From: Hyphomicrobiales bacterium
GTDB lineage: Bacteria > Pseudomonadota > Alphaproteobacteria > Rhizobiales > HXMU1428-3
Length of the DNA: 5,660 nucleotides
Assembly: GCA_021775385.1 (NCBI GenBank)
Contig: JAJFHW010000223.1
Coordinates: 1-5,660, forward strand
Reading direction: 5' to 3'
The position numbers and the translations under genes were made by a program. Shown piece by piece: positions 1 through 5,660 of the stretch. How positions within the stretch are numbered: position 1 is the stretch's first letter; each line of letters begins with the position of its first letter. A model generated the notes under the pieces. That model was not told the DNA's origin and made no database searches. It saw only the letters and a list, made by a program, of their open reading frames with translations.

Positions 1-286
1 AAAATGCATTTGAATCTTCAGCGGTTGAAAAGCCAGCATATTGGCGGACTGTCCATGGCTTTTGTACATACATACTTGGATAAGGCCCCCGCAAGAATGG
101 AGCCATGCCCGGATATGTATTTAAAAAGCCAAGGTCTTCACTATCGGCACTACTATAATGCCCTTTCACTTCAATGCCCTCTGGCGTTAAGCGTGTTTCT
201 TCAGAATTTTGTGAGGCGCTGTTATCTACTGATTTATCTAACGCGGCTTCCCACTTTATATTTGAGAAATCTGGAATTGAGCTCAT
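1..286 (-). CDS. mutB: Methylmalonyl-CoA mutase large (catalytic) subunit, N-terminal 95 residues, truncated by the window edge
   Basis: Large subunit of adenosylcobalamin-dependent methylmalonyl-CoA mutase, which interconverts (R)-methylmalonyl-CoA and succinyl-CoA in the cytoplasm. Translating the minus strand from the ATG at 286 gives [16 protein letters not shown], then [15 protein letters not shown] at residues 59-73 and [19 protein letters not shown] at 77-95. The last two are the diagnostic N-terminal blocks of the catalytic subunit, which line the CoA-binding channel of the TIM barrel. The start is supported by an AAGGG Shine-Dalgarno (295-299) 8 nt upstream. The only upstream ATG nearby, at about 326, runs into a stop within six codons. 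The gene lies 73 bp downstream of mutA with no terminator between, so an operon is likely. Substitutions versus my recollection of the Propionibacterium enzyme: Ser71 for Thr and Lys76 for the CoA-contacting Arg82; this position also varies in other homologs. The barrel remainder and the C-terminal B12 domain lie outside the window. The name scpA would be equally valid. Confidence 0.95.
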   Translation of the reverse strand, partial: MSSIPDFSNIKWEAALDKSVDNSASQNSEETRLTPEGIEVKGHYSSADSEDLGFLNTYPGMAPFLRGPYPSMYVQKPWTVRQYAGFSTAEDSNAF

Positions 287-359
287 TATTTCGACCCTTT
301 TTTAAAGTCTTATTTTGTAATCTTCATTGTATTGGTTTGTCTGATGTGGTTGCGCTCTA

Positions 360-2444
360 TTAAACAGCAACAGTTTCATCTGCAAAGCCAATAATTTGAT
401 GTATTTCGACAAGTGTGCTGACCATGTCTGTTCCCTGGTAAAGCAATGTTTGGAACAGGCTGCGATCTTCGAAAGCGATTGATTTCAAAAACTTTGGTCG
501 TGCAATTATGTAGATTGCCTCTGCGCCGGCGTTGTATAAATCTTTTGCTAGGTTGACAGCGTCTTGCTCGTAAAATTTATCTGAAGAACAAAGACAAGCA
601 ATTGTGGAGCCTGATGTTTTATAAGCCTCAAGCAGCTCTTCGTTATTAGCAAAGCCATCATTACCCAACGCTTCAATACCGCCTGTTTCAAAATACGACT
701 TAGCCCAGGTTGCTCTTGCAGTGAAATCAGCAGGCTTTCCTATATTTGCCAGAAATACATTTGGCCGCTTGCCATTCAAAGCCAGAACTTCATCTGACAA
801 TTTACGCAAGAACTCAACATCTTCCATGATACGGTTTTCTAAATCACCCAGCATGTTGACCAAAGTCGCAGGGCCTTCTAGTGCTTCATCTAGAATATAG
901 GTTGGTGTTCCTTGCTTGATTTGCTCGATAATGTCATAGAAGCGAGCCCCTCTCGCCTCACCACTAATTGCTGGCGCTTTTAGCACAGGCACCGTTTGAT
1001 TAGCGCTGTCTCCGGCTTCTTCCCACTCTTCCTCTTCATCAAAGAGAGCTGGTGTGGTTTCATTTATGTTTGGGAAGTTGGTTACCCCAGTTATTTCTTT
1101 AACCCCAGTTGTAATGTCATTTATCTGAGCTTCACGCACCTGATCAATGACGGATTTTACTTTTCCTGATTTTAGACATTTGACCATTCCGCCATTTTTT
1201 TCAGTTTGCTGGAAAATTTCCCAAGCTTTTTCGGCTAATTGGTTCGTTAAATTTTCAACGTACCATGAACCGGCTGCTGGGTCCTCGACCTGACCAATGT
1301 GACTTTCTTCTTGGGCGATAATTTGAGTATTGAGAGTTAGTCTACGTGCGTCTTGATTGGCGACACCATGTGCTGCAGAGAACGGGAGAAGCACCAACGC
1401 ATCAACATTGCCAAGCCCTGCTGCCACTGTTGCTGCTGTTGCTCGGAGCATGTTCACTTCCGGATCCGATTTTGTTAATCCAAGATACGACATTTCAGCA
1501 ATAAACTTAGTTGGTCTGGTTTCCGCTCCACTTTCTGTGCAGATTTTTGACCATAACAAACGCATGGCTCGTAATTTTGCGGTGGAGAGGAAAATATCTC
1601 CATTTGTTGTCAGGCTGATATCTATTTGTCGTAAAGCCTCGTCTATTGAGAGGCCCGCTTTTGTTAGTGCACGCAGATATGTCAGCGCTGTTGCCAGAGT
1701 GTAACCTAGCTCCATGGCCTCACTGCCACCGGCTTGCTGCCAGGTGCGACCAGATGCAATGAAACTCGACATTTTTGAACCGCTGTCATTAATTGCCATT
1801 GCCGCATCAAGCCAATTATCAAGCGCTTCATCTTCGGGTTCCGGAAAGCAGCCCATGCAGGCATAGACGCTTAAAGGATCAAAACCAAAAGAGCCTTCAA
1901 CTTTTGAAAGGTCTATGGCTTGCTCTTTTAGATATGAGGTAAAGTTTGCGGCATTGACAATGGCTTCACGTCCATTAGTGAAGTAAATAGATTTGCCTGT
2001 TAGATCGACACCTTCGAATAGGGTTTCATAATCTTTACGTGAATAGATTGGCAACTCGGCGCTCGCAAACGGGATGTCATTACTAATGGCTAAAAATAAT
2101 CCGCTTGCACCACCTTCTAAATCAATTTTAATTTGCTTGTTTGCTGATTTTAGCGATGGAATGTCTGTTAATTGCAGAATTTGCCACGGCCTTGAATGGC
2201 TTGATTGGTCAGTTTCAGCTGATGGTTTGCTAGCTAGCGTGCTTGCTGACTTTAAAATCGCAGAGCCAACTTCGTTTGTCGCATCATCTTGCGTATAGAG
2301 AGGTTTAATTTCAATCCCATCATAGGTTTTATATGTGAGAGCCTGGTCAATTGTTTTCCCATTGAGGGATTTTTCAACTAAGGCACGCCATTGATCTCTT
2401 GTTGCTGATTTCAAGCTATCGGGCAGTTCATATTTATCTGTCAT
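360..2444 (-). CDS. mutA: Methylmalonyl-CoA mutase small (non-catalytic) subunit
   Basis: Partner subunit of the heterodimeric methylmalonyl-CoA mutase; it stabilises the complex but does not bind cobalamin. The 694-residue product has the family layout. It opens with an N-terminal arm (ALVEKSLNGK at 21-30, TYDGIEIKPLYT at 40-51). A degenerate TIM barrel follows, with GGASGLFLAI (111-120), FGFDPLSVYA (186-195), GGSEAMELGYTLATALTYL (239-257), STAKLRAMRLLW (287-298), DPEVNMLRATAATVAAGLG (327-345) and IAQEESHIGQVEDPAAGSWY (376-395). After an acidic linker (DEEEEWEEAGD, 469-479) comes a C-terminal flavodoxin-like domain from about 560. There FLANIGKPADFTAR (564-577) sits where the catalytic subunit carries DxHxxG, so the cobalt-ligating histidine is absent, as expected for MutA. 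The ATG at 2444 has only a weak AGAG ribosome site 7 nt upstream. The length is somewhat above the roughly 640 residues of the Propionibacterium protein. It is first in the mutA-mutB unit and is preceded by a structured leader. Confidence 0.96.
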   Translation of the reverse strand: MTDKYELPDSLKSATRDQWRALVEKSLNGKTIDQALTYKTYDGIEIKPLYTQDDATNEVGSAILKSASTLASKPSAETDQSSHSRPWQILQLTDIPSLKSANKQIKIDLEGGASGLFLAISNDIPFASAELPIYSRKDYETLFEGVDLTGKSIYFTNGREAIVNAANFTSYLKEQAIDLSKVEGSFGFDPLSVYACMGCFPEPEDEALDNWLDAAMAINDSGSKMSSFIASGRTWQQAGGSEAMELGYTLATALTYLRALTKAGLSIDEALRQIDISLTTNGDIFLSTAKLRAMRLLWSKICTESGAETRPTKFIAEMSYLGLTKSDPEVNMLRATAATVAAGLGNVDALVLLPFSAAHGVANQDARRLTLNTQIIAQEESHIGQVEDPAAGSWYVENLTNQLAEKAWEIFQQTEKNGGMVKCLKSGKVKSVIDQVREAQINDITTGVKEITGVTNFPNINETTPALFDEEEEWEEAGDSANQTVPVLKAPAISGEARGARFYDIIEQIKQGTPTYILDEALEGPATLVNMLGDLENRIMEDVEFLRKLSDEVLALNGKRPNVFLANIGKPADFTARATWAKSYFETGGIEALGNDGFANNEELLEAYKTSGSTIACLCSSDKFYEQDAVNLAKDLYNAGAEAIYIIARPKFLKSIAFEDRSLFQTLLYQGTDMVSTLVEIHQIIGFADETVAV

Positions 2445-2469
2445 TATTTTCTCTATATATATTTTTGAT

Positions 2470-2547
2470 GTGCCTTCAGTTGCCCACCAGCAACCGGCAC
2501 GAGGGCCACTTAATCTAAAACTCGTGTGATATTAGTTCTATTGGCCC
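2470..2547 (-). promoter_or_regulatory. Candidate structured mutA 5' leader (interleaved complementary segments plus bulged hairpin)
   Basis: Three pairings can be read on the minus strand. GGGCCA (2547-2542) pairs with TGGCCC (2508-2503). CACGAG (2526-2521) pairs with CTCGTG (2503-2498). GTGCC (2500-2496) pairs with GGCAC (2474-2470) and continues inward as GGTTGC (2495-2490) with GCAACT (2483-2478), containing one G-U pair, a three-base GAA bulge and a TGGTGG loop. The first two pairings interleave in a pseudoknot order and share base 2503. The second and third compete for 2498-2500. Competing helices just upstream of a start codon suggest a regulatory RNA or operator. I do not see the conserved boxes of a cobalamin riboswitch. 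The 6-bp helices individually could be chance; the compact overlap is what makes them notable. Confidence 0.35.
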
Positions 2548-2559
2548 GCTATTTAAATG

Positions 2560-2588
2560 ATCTAATTTTATGTTTGATATTTGACCAA
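2560..2588 (-). promoter_or_regulatory. Candidate sigma70-type promoter of mutAB
   Basis: On the minus strand TTGGTC (2588-2583) is followed, after exactly 17 bp, by TTAGAT (2565-2560). This is a fair match to -35/-10 spacing and sequence. It lies between the DUF4332 terminator and mutA, where a promoter is needed. The predicted start near 2553 would begin the transcript immediately before the first arm of the leader's inverted repeats, giving a leader of about 109 nt. The boxes are imperfect, and AT-rich sequence often yields such matches by chance. Confidence 0.35.
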
Positions 2589-2638
2589 CGGGGAAGAATA
2601 ACGCAATAGGTTTTTTCCAAAAACACCATTAATCATGT

Positions 2639-2671
2639 AAAAAAGGCAGCGCTTCAGAGCACTGCCTTTTT
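2639..2671 (-). terminator. Rho-independent terminator of the DUF4332 gene
   Basis: AAAAAGGCAG (2640-2649) pairs with CTGCCTTTTT (2662-2671). Three more inner pairs follow after one C-A mismatch, and the loop is four bases. Read on the minus strand, the hairpin is followed by a T-tract at 2644-2639 and sits 35 nt past the stop codon at 2707. Because both sides carry A/T tracts it could also work on the plus strand, but no plus-strand gene ends here. It separates the DUF4332 transcript from mutA. Confidence 0.85.
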
Positions 2672-2706
2672 GTAAACCTTGTTTTACTCGCCTAAAGTGC
2701 GGAAAT

Positions 2707-3123
2707 TTAGTACTTCATCACTGGGTCTAACTCTTTTGCATGAGCTACCCAATTTTCTACTTGCTTCAGACCAGGAACTTGACGAACAAGCTTTTTCTTA
2801 CGTTTAGCGTTAGCTTCAGCCATCGCTTTTTGTAAATTGTCAGGCTTGCGCTTGCGAAGTTCTTTCACTGTATCAACACCAGCAACTTCTAGAAGTTCTG
2901 AATATTCTGATGCAATGCCTTTCACGCGCATAAGATCGCACATGTTGCACCACTTCAGGATTAGGCCATCATCAATCCCAGTTGTTCCAGCGATTTCTTT
3001 ACGACCTTTTTTAGTAGCGCCGCGGGTCAACAATGTTTTTGTTGAAGCGATATCATGCTTACGTAAAGTTTTAGCGTGTTTCACGCCGATGCCTTCAACA
3101 GTTTCGATTTTATATGTGCTCAT
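2707..3123 (-). CDS. DUF4332 family protein with tandem helix-hairpin-helix motifs
   Basis: This 138-residue soluble protein has two similar segments: VEGIGVKHAKTLRKHDIAS (9-27) and VKGIASEYSELLEVAGVDTV (67-86). Both follow the helix-hairpin-helix pattern xxGIGxxxAxxL. RGATKKGRKEIAGTTGI (34-50) and GLKQVENWVAHAKEL (118-132) match my memory of DUF4332 proteins. HhH motifs usually bind DNA backbone without sequence specificity, and the basic stretch AKRKKKLVRQ (106-115) fits nucleic-acid binding, but no function is established for the family. It has no signal peptide or membrane segment. A Cys-x-x-Cys (C59, C62) lies just before the second motif, in a stretch (WCNMCDLMRVKG) where I recall homologs lacking cysteines. 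The ATG at 3123 is chosen because an AGGGG site (3132-3136) lies 8 nt upstream. It is a single-gene unit with its own terminator and is divergent from the HerA-like ATPase 881 bp away. Confidence 0.88.
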   Translation of the reverse strand: MSTYKIETVEGIGVKHAKTLRKHDIASTKTLLTRGATKKGRKEIAGTTGIDDGLILKWCNMCDLMRVKGIASEYSELLEVAGVDTVKELRKRKPDNLQKAMAEANAKRKKKLVRQVPGLKQVENWVAHAKELDPVMKY

Positions 3124-3151
3124 TTTAGGTTCCCCTGCTTTATGTAGTTTT

Positions 3152-3171
3152 GTTTATCTCTATTGATAAAC
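3152..3171. repeat. Perfect 7-bp inverted repeat in the DUF4332 leader
   Basis: GTTTATC (3152-3158) and GATAAAC (3165-3171) flank a 6-bp spacer, 28 bp ahead of the DUF4332 start codon. The position and symmetry fit an operator or a small leader hairpin. No clear -35/-10 pair could be picked out around it, so its relation to the promoter is unknown. Confidence 0.4.
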
Positions 3172-3392
3172 TAGCAATTTATATTTTTGAGCTTCAATCA
3201 ATTTAAAGGATAAACGTGATACTCAGCTAACTGCAAGCAACCCTAAGTAACCTGCAGGTGAATTCTCTCATTCTTCCACCACTTTTTAAAACTTGTTCAT
3301 TTTCAAAAGTGGTTTTGATTGCAAACCCATTTTTAAATTATACAGCTTTGCGCTGCGTTAAATTCGGGGTGAGTTTCTCACCAAGCGAACTC

Positions 3393-3443
3393 GACAATTT
3401 TTTATGTGACATTAGCTCGAACTCGAGCATGTCACATATTGTC
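3393..3443. repeat. 51-bp imperfect palindrome with three nested stems
   Basis: The arms, from outside in, are GACAAT (3393-3398) with ATTGTC (3438-3443), ATGTGACAT (3404-3412) with ATGTCACAT (3429-3437), and GCTCG (3415-3419) with CGAGC (3424-3428). The loop is AACT. All 20 pairs are perfect Watson-Crick. The only unpaired bases are a five-T run (3399-3403) and TA (3413-3414), both on the left arm. No T-tract follows the stem on either strand, so it does not look like a terminator. Function unknown; candidates are a protein-binding palindrome, a REP-like or transposon-end hairpin, or part of a small RNA. Confidence 0.8.
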
Positions 3444-3582
3444 CTTAGTTGTGACAAACCAGCAAATGATATGAGCCGCGCACTTTCAGTTTTAAAAATG
3501 TGCATCACCATACCAACCATTTTACTTTGATCATTTTATGCATCGCTCGATTGCGCACTGCGCTTACTCGATATTGATCCAA

Positions 3583-3588
3583 TATAAT
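3583..3588 (+). promoter_or_regulatory. Perfect TATAAT hexamer, possible -10 box of an unannotated transcript
   Basis: A consensus -10 hexamer lies just ahead of the repeat cluster at 3601-3717. No good -35 element is found at 16-18 bp spacing. If active, transcription would start near 3595 and run through three hairpin-forming modules towards the T-run at 3783-3789. In AT-rich DNA a lone TATAAT is weak evidence. Confidence 0.2.
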
Positions 3589-3600
3589 CACTTTACTGGC

Positions 3601-3717
3601 GACCATTTTCTTAATGAAGAAATGGTCAATTGTGAGGGTCCAAAAGTTGACCGACTTGATCAAGTGGTCCGAAAAAACTTATGTGACGAATGACTGAAGT
3701 GAAATGGTCGACCACTT
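3601..3717. repeat. Cluster of five AARTGGTC octamers forming three inverted modules
   Basis: Exact octamers lie at 3601-3608 (minus), 3620-3627 (plus), 3662-3669 (plus), 3702-3709 (plus) and 3710-3717 (minus). The first two face each other as GACCATTT/AAATGGTC across 11 bp. The third pairs with an imperfect GACCgACTT (3649-3657) around the perfect 12-bp palindrome ACTTGATCAAGT (3654-3665). The last two abut to form TGGTCGACCA (3705-3714), extending to 18 bp with one mismatched pair. Module centres lie about 45 and 50 bp apart. This reads as an operator array or a set of RNA hairpins able to pair in alternative ways. TGGT/ACCA half-sites recall operators of FadR-type GntR regulators, but the spacing differs by a base, so that link is speculation. 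Confidence 0.6.
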
Positions 3718-3771
3718 CGAGTACTACTCACTGTTCTTTAATACACATCATCTTCAAAAAGAATCAAGCAC

Positions 3772-3805
3772 CAATGTGATGGTTTTTTTATCAAGCTTCA
3801 CATTG
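3772..3805. repeat. 8-bp inverted repeat flanking a T-run (possible weak terminator)
   Basis: CAATGTGA (3772-3779) and TCACATTG (3798-3805) are perfect inverted copies around an 18-bp spacer. The spacer contains seven Ts (3783-3789). A direct repeat ATCAAGC also occurs at 3763-3769 and 3790-3796. A smaller ACCA/TGGT stem (3770-3783) directly precedes the T-run and could act as a weak plus-strand terminator. Its four pairs are too few for confidence. Confidence 0.3.
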
Positions 3806-3924
3806 TCAACTGTTAGGCACTGTGCAAAAGCTACTTATCCCCTATTTGCAAATCACTCTTAGCCATGTCATGACTGTTTGGAAAATCCATGCTAAACACA
3901 TCAATTAGTCCTTGTGTAAGGGCG

Positions 3925-3954
3925 TGTATGAATGGGTCGCAATTGATCTATAAT
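3925..3954 (+). promoter_or_regulatory. Promoter of the HerA-like ATPase gene
   Basis: A perfect TATAAT -10 box (3949-3954) lies 50 bp before the start codon. The best -35 candidate at 18-bp spacing is TGTATG (3925-3930), a poor match, so the promoter may rely on the -10 or on an activator. Transcription would start near 3961, giving a leader of about 44 nt that includes the ribosome site. Confidence 0.5.
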
Positions 3955-3992
3955 CTATTAGAGTTTGAGCCGATTTTTATGAGGTTCTTTGC

Positions 3993-3997
3993 GGAGG
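3993..3997 (+). promoter_or_regulatory. Strong ribosome binding site GGAGG for the HerA-like gene
   Basis: GGAGG lies 7 nt before the ATG at 4005 and fixes that start. It also sits inside a nine-codon frame (3979-4008, MRFFAEEIL) whose TGA overlaps the ATG as ATGA. That mini-frame has no good ribosome site of its own and may be chance. Confidence 0.85.
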
Positions 3998-4004
3998 AAA
4001 TATT

Positions 4005-5543
4005 ATGATTGAAGAGAATGCCGTTTATCTTGGCACAAGTACCAAACCTGAGCATCTTGATCTTAAACTTGCGAACCGTCATGGCTTGATTGCTGGAGCA
4101 ACTGGTACTGGTAAAACAGTGTCATTGCAAATCCTCGCCGAGGGCTTTTCAAATCATGGTGTTCCTGTTTTTTGCGCAGACGTAAAGGGAGACTTATCTG
4201 GCCTTGCTGCAAAAGGTGTGAGCAAAGACTTCCTTGAAAACAGAGCTGAAACTATTGGCTTCACAGATTATATCTATGAGAAATTCCCATGTGTTTTCTG
4301 GGACTTATTTGGTAAGAACGGTCATCCTATTCGTACCACAGTTAAAGAGATGGGGCCTATTCTACTTTCTAGATTGCTTGATCTTAATGAAACACAAGAA
4401 GGTGTTTTGAATATTGCTTTCAGATTGGCTGATGATGAAAACATGCCAGTACTTGATATGAAAGATCTTCGCAAATTAATGGCCCATGTCGCAGAACGCG
4501 CAAGTGAATTAACTGGTGAGTATGGGTCCGTATCAAAATCGAGTGTTGGAGCTATTCAAAGACGTCTTTTGGTGCTTGAAGAACAGGGTGCTGAGAACTT
4601 TTTTGGTGAACCGGCTCTCGACATTCGCGACTTCATGAGAACCAACTCTGATGGCAAGGGCATTATCAATATATTAGCTGCTGAAACTTTAATGCGCAGC
4701 CCTCGCCTTTATGCAACATTTTTATTGTGGATGTTATCTGAACTTTTCGAAGAATTACCCGAAGTTGGTGATCCACAGAAACCTAAGCTTGTTTTCTTTT
4801 TTGATGAAGCTCACTTGCTTTTTGATGAGGCTCCCAAAGCTCTTTTGCAAAAAGTCGAGCAAGTTGTGCGTCTCATTCGCTCAAAAGGTATTGGTGTTTA
4901 CTTCGTTACGCAGAACCCTCTTGATGTTCCGGACACTGTTTCAAGTCAACTTGGCAACCGGGTGCAACACGCACTTCGCGCCTTTACACCACGCGAACAG
5001 CGGGCTGTAAAAGCAGCAGCCGAGACGTTTCGTCCGAACCCTGATCTCAATACAGAACGAGTGATTATGGAACTAGGTGTTGGTGAAGCTCTGATTTCTA
5101 CTTTAGAGAAAAAAGGCCAACCTTCTGTTGTGCAACGCACGTTAGTTCGCCCGCCCTCATCACGTCTTGGACCATTAACGGATGATGAGCGTCAGGACAT
5201 TATTCGTGCTAGTGAAATGGGCGATAAATATAGTGAGACAATTGACCGTGAAAGCGCCTATGAAATTTTAAAGAAACGCGCTAAAGACGCTGAGGAGCGC
5301 CGGGCTGATGTTGGCGGTACTGTTGGGGGACGCCGCGATACGGAATATGTACGCCATGGTGAATTTAAAGTGCCCCCAGCTAATAGTCGCCGGTCTACTC
5401 GCACAAGCTCGCGCACAACGAAGCGACGGAGCAATCGCCAGACTGCAAGTGAAGCTTTCTTTAAATCTATGATGCGTAGCTTGGGTACTGGTATGGGACG
5501 CCTGTTGCCGACGATTATTAAGCTGCTGCTTGGTCGCCGCTAA
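4005..5543 (+). CDS. HerA-like P-loop ATPase of the DUF853 (YjgR) family
   Basis: A complete 512-residue member of the FtsK/HerA superfamily, predicted cytoplasmic. The Walker A loop is [10 protein letters not shown] (31-40, Lys37). Conserved [10 protein letters not shown] follows at 59-68. Walker B is [13 protein letters not shown] (261-273, Asp267 and Glu268). A sensor-like [20 protein letters not shown] spans 301-320, and [16 protein letters not shown] (327-342) with its arginines is typical of DUF853. The C-terminal part carries a basic, Ser/Thr-rich stretch (about 461-480) and a final amphipathic segment ending KLLLGRR. HerA proper pumps DNA with the nuclease NurA in archaeal end resection; bacterial DUF853 proteins are poorly understood, and no nuclease partner is adjacent here. 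The length matches the roughly 500 residues of YjgR. The start is set by GGAGG 7 nt upstream. It appears to be a single-gene transcript, with its own promoter and terminator. The substrate (DNA or otherwise) is unknown. Confidence 0.93.
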   Translation: MIEENAVYLGTSTKPEHLDLKLANRHGLIAGATGTGKTVSLQILAEGFSNHGVPVFCADVKGDLSGLAAKGVSKDFLENRAETIGFTDYIYEKFPCVFWDLFGKNGHPIRTTVKEMGPILLSRLLDLNETQEGVLNIAFRLADDENMPVLDMKDLRKLMAHVAERASELTGEYGSVSKSSVGAIQRRLLVLEEQGAENFFGEPALDIRDFMRTNSDGKGIINILAAETLMRSPRLYATFLLWMLSELFEELPEVGDPQKPKLVFFFDEAHLLFDEAPKALLQKVEQVVRLIRSKGIGVYFVTQNPLDVPDTVSSQLGNRVQHALRAFTPREQRAVKAAAETFRPNPDLNTERVIMELGVGEALISTLEKKGQPSVVQRTLVRPPSSRLGPLTDDERQDIIRASEMGDKYSETIDRESAYEILKKRAKDAEERRADVGGTVGGRRDTEYVRHGEFKVPPANSRRSTRTSSRTTKRRSNRQTASEAFFKSMMRSLGTGMGRLLPTIIKLLLGRR

Positions 5544-5597
5544 TTTGCAGTACCACTCCGTACCCTATTAATTTACCTTCATTTTTATGAAGACCAT

Positions 5598-5630
5598 AAA
5601 AAAGGGCCGCTTCTTGAGCGGCCCTTTTTA
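5598..5630 (+). terminator. Rho-independent terminator after the HerA-like gene
   Basis: A perfect 13-bp stem pairs AAAAAGGGCCGCT (5599-5611) with AGCGGCCCTTTTT (5617-5629) across the five-base loop TCTTG. The GC core and flanking A/T tracts make it efficient on either strand, so it may also serve a minus-strand gene arriving from beyond the right edge. A small CTTCAT/ATGAAG hairpin (5577-5592) lies just upstream. Confidence 0.95.
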
Positions 5631-5660
5631 ATTTGTATTATTTGTAAATTCTAATCACTA

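Larger units (their letters stand above)
3124..4004. other. 881-bp divergent intergenic region, no convincing gene, rich in inverted repeats
   Basis: This gap lies between the start codons of the DUF4332 gene (minus) and the HerA-like gene (plus). Open frames exist at 3258-3530 (+) and 3338-3520 (-). They overlap each other, lack ribosome sites, show no family motifs I recognise, and run across a strong palindrome, so I do not call them genes. In order it holds a 7-bp inverted repeat near the DUF4332 start, the palindrome ACCTGCAGGT (3250-3259), and a GGTGAG/CTCACC hairpin (3368-3382). Then come a 51-bp imperfect palindrome (3393-3443), a TATAAT hexamer (3583-3588), the AARTGGTC cluster (3601-3717), a T-run flanked by inverted repeats (3772-3805), and the promoter of the next gene. 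TTATGTGAC occurs twice (3402-3410 and 3679-3687). It is long for such a gap, and it could hide a small RNA or a remnant of a lost gene. Confidence 0.7.

Noticed and set aside
4..363. Plus-strand open frame at the left edge
   Set aside because: It is antisense to the mutB start and the mutA-mutB gap. The minus-strand translation matches the conserved mutase N-terminus, so this frame is spurious.
1357..1704. Plus-strand open frame inside mutA, also 2074-2298
   Set aside because: Both are antisense to a clearly conserved coding sequence, have no family features, and are shadows of mutA.
360..2444. Damaged catalytic mutase, because the C-terminal DxHxxG motif is missing
   Set aside because: Loss of the cobalamin-binding motif is normal for the small subunit. 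The frame is intact and the catalytic partner begins just downstream.
2445..2638. Cobalamin riboswitch upstream of mutA
   Set aside because: The enzyme uses B12, so I looked for it, but the conserved B12 box and the core P3-P6 motifs are not visible, and the leader is only about 100-190 nt long.
3393..3443. Integron attC site or rho-independent terminator
   Set aside because: The one-sided bulges suggested attC, but I could not find the GTTRRRY/RYYYAAC boxes. The T-run is on the wrong side for a terminator, since it precedes the stem on the plus strand and reads as A on the minus strand.
3258..3530. Open frames in the intergenic gap (3258-3530 plus, 3338-3520 minus)
   Set aside because: They have no ribosome sites, no recognisable domains and low-complexity composition, and both cross the 51-bp palindrome.
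3124..4004. Miniature transposon (MITE) filling the gap
   Set aside because: I looked for terminal inverted repeats with target-site duplications bounding the region and found none. The internal palindromes do not pair across the gap.

Overview
The window looks like ordinary chromosome from an AT-leaning proteobacterium, most likely an alphaproteobacterium. This guess rests on the gene families: a two-subunit methylmalonyl-CoA mutase, a DUF4332 helix-hairpin-helix protein and a YjgR/DUF853-type HerA-like ATPase. No rRNA, tRNA or mobile gene is available to fix the taxonomy. No transposase, integrase, CRISPR array, toxin-antitoxin pair or defence locus is visible.

Layout. On the minus strand, read from right to left, are a DUF4332 protein (2707-3123) with its own terminator (2639-2671), then a two-gene unit: the small subunit of methylmalonyl-CoA mutase (mutA, 360-2444) and the beginning of the catalytic large subunit (mutB/scpA, cut by the left edge at base 1). 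MutA and MutB form the heterodimer that interconverts (R)-methylmalonyl-CoA and succinyl-CoA, with coenzyme B12 carried by the large subunit. A 73-bp gap without a terminator separates them, so they are probably co-transcribed. The roughly 190 bp ahead of mutA holds a plausible promoter, followed by a leader with interleaved complementary segments and a bulged hairpin. It resembles a cis-regulatory RNA but matches no class I recognise.

An 881-bp divergent intergenic region (3124-4004) separates the minus-strand block from the plus-strand gene. It contains no convincing gene but is dense in inverted repeats. One is a 51-bp imperfect palindrome (3393-3443). Another is a cluster of five AARTGGTC octamers arranged as three inverted modules (3601-3717). 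A third is an 8-bp inverted repeat around a T-run (3772-3805). A perfect TATAAT box and a strong GGAGG ribosome site lead into the plus-strand gene.

On the plus strand, 4005-5543 encodes a complete HerA-like P-loop ATPase of the DUF853/YjgR family, closed by a textbook rho-independent terminator (5598-5630). Nothing in the window ties this ATPase functionally to the mutase genes. The parts most worth a second look are non-coding: the mutA leader and the palindrome-rich gap.
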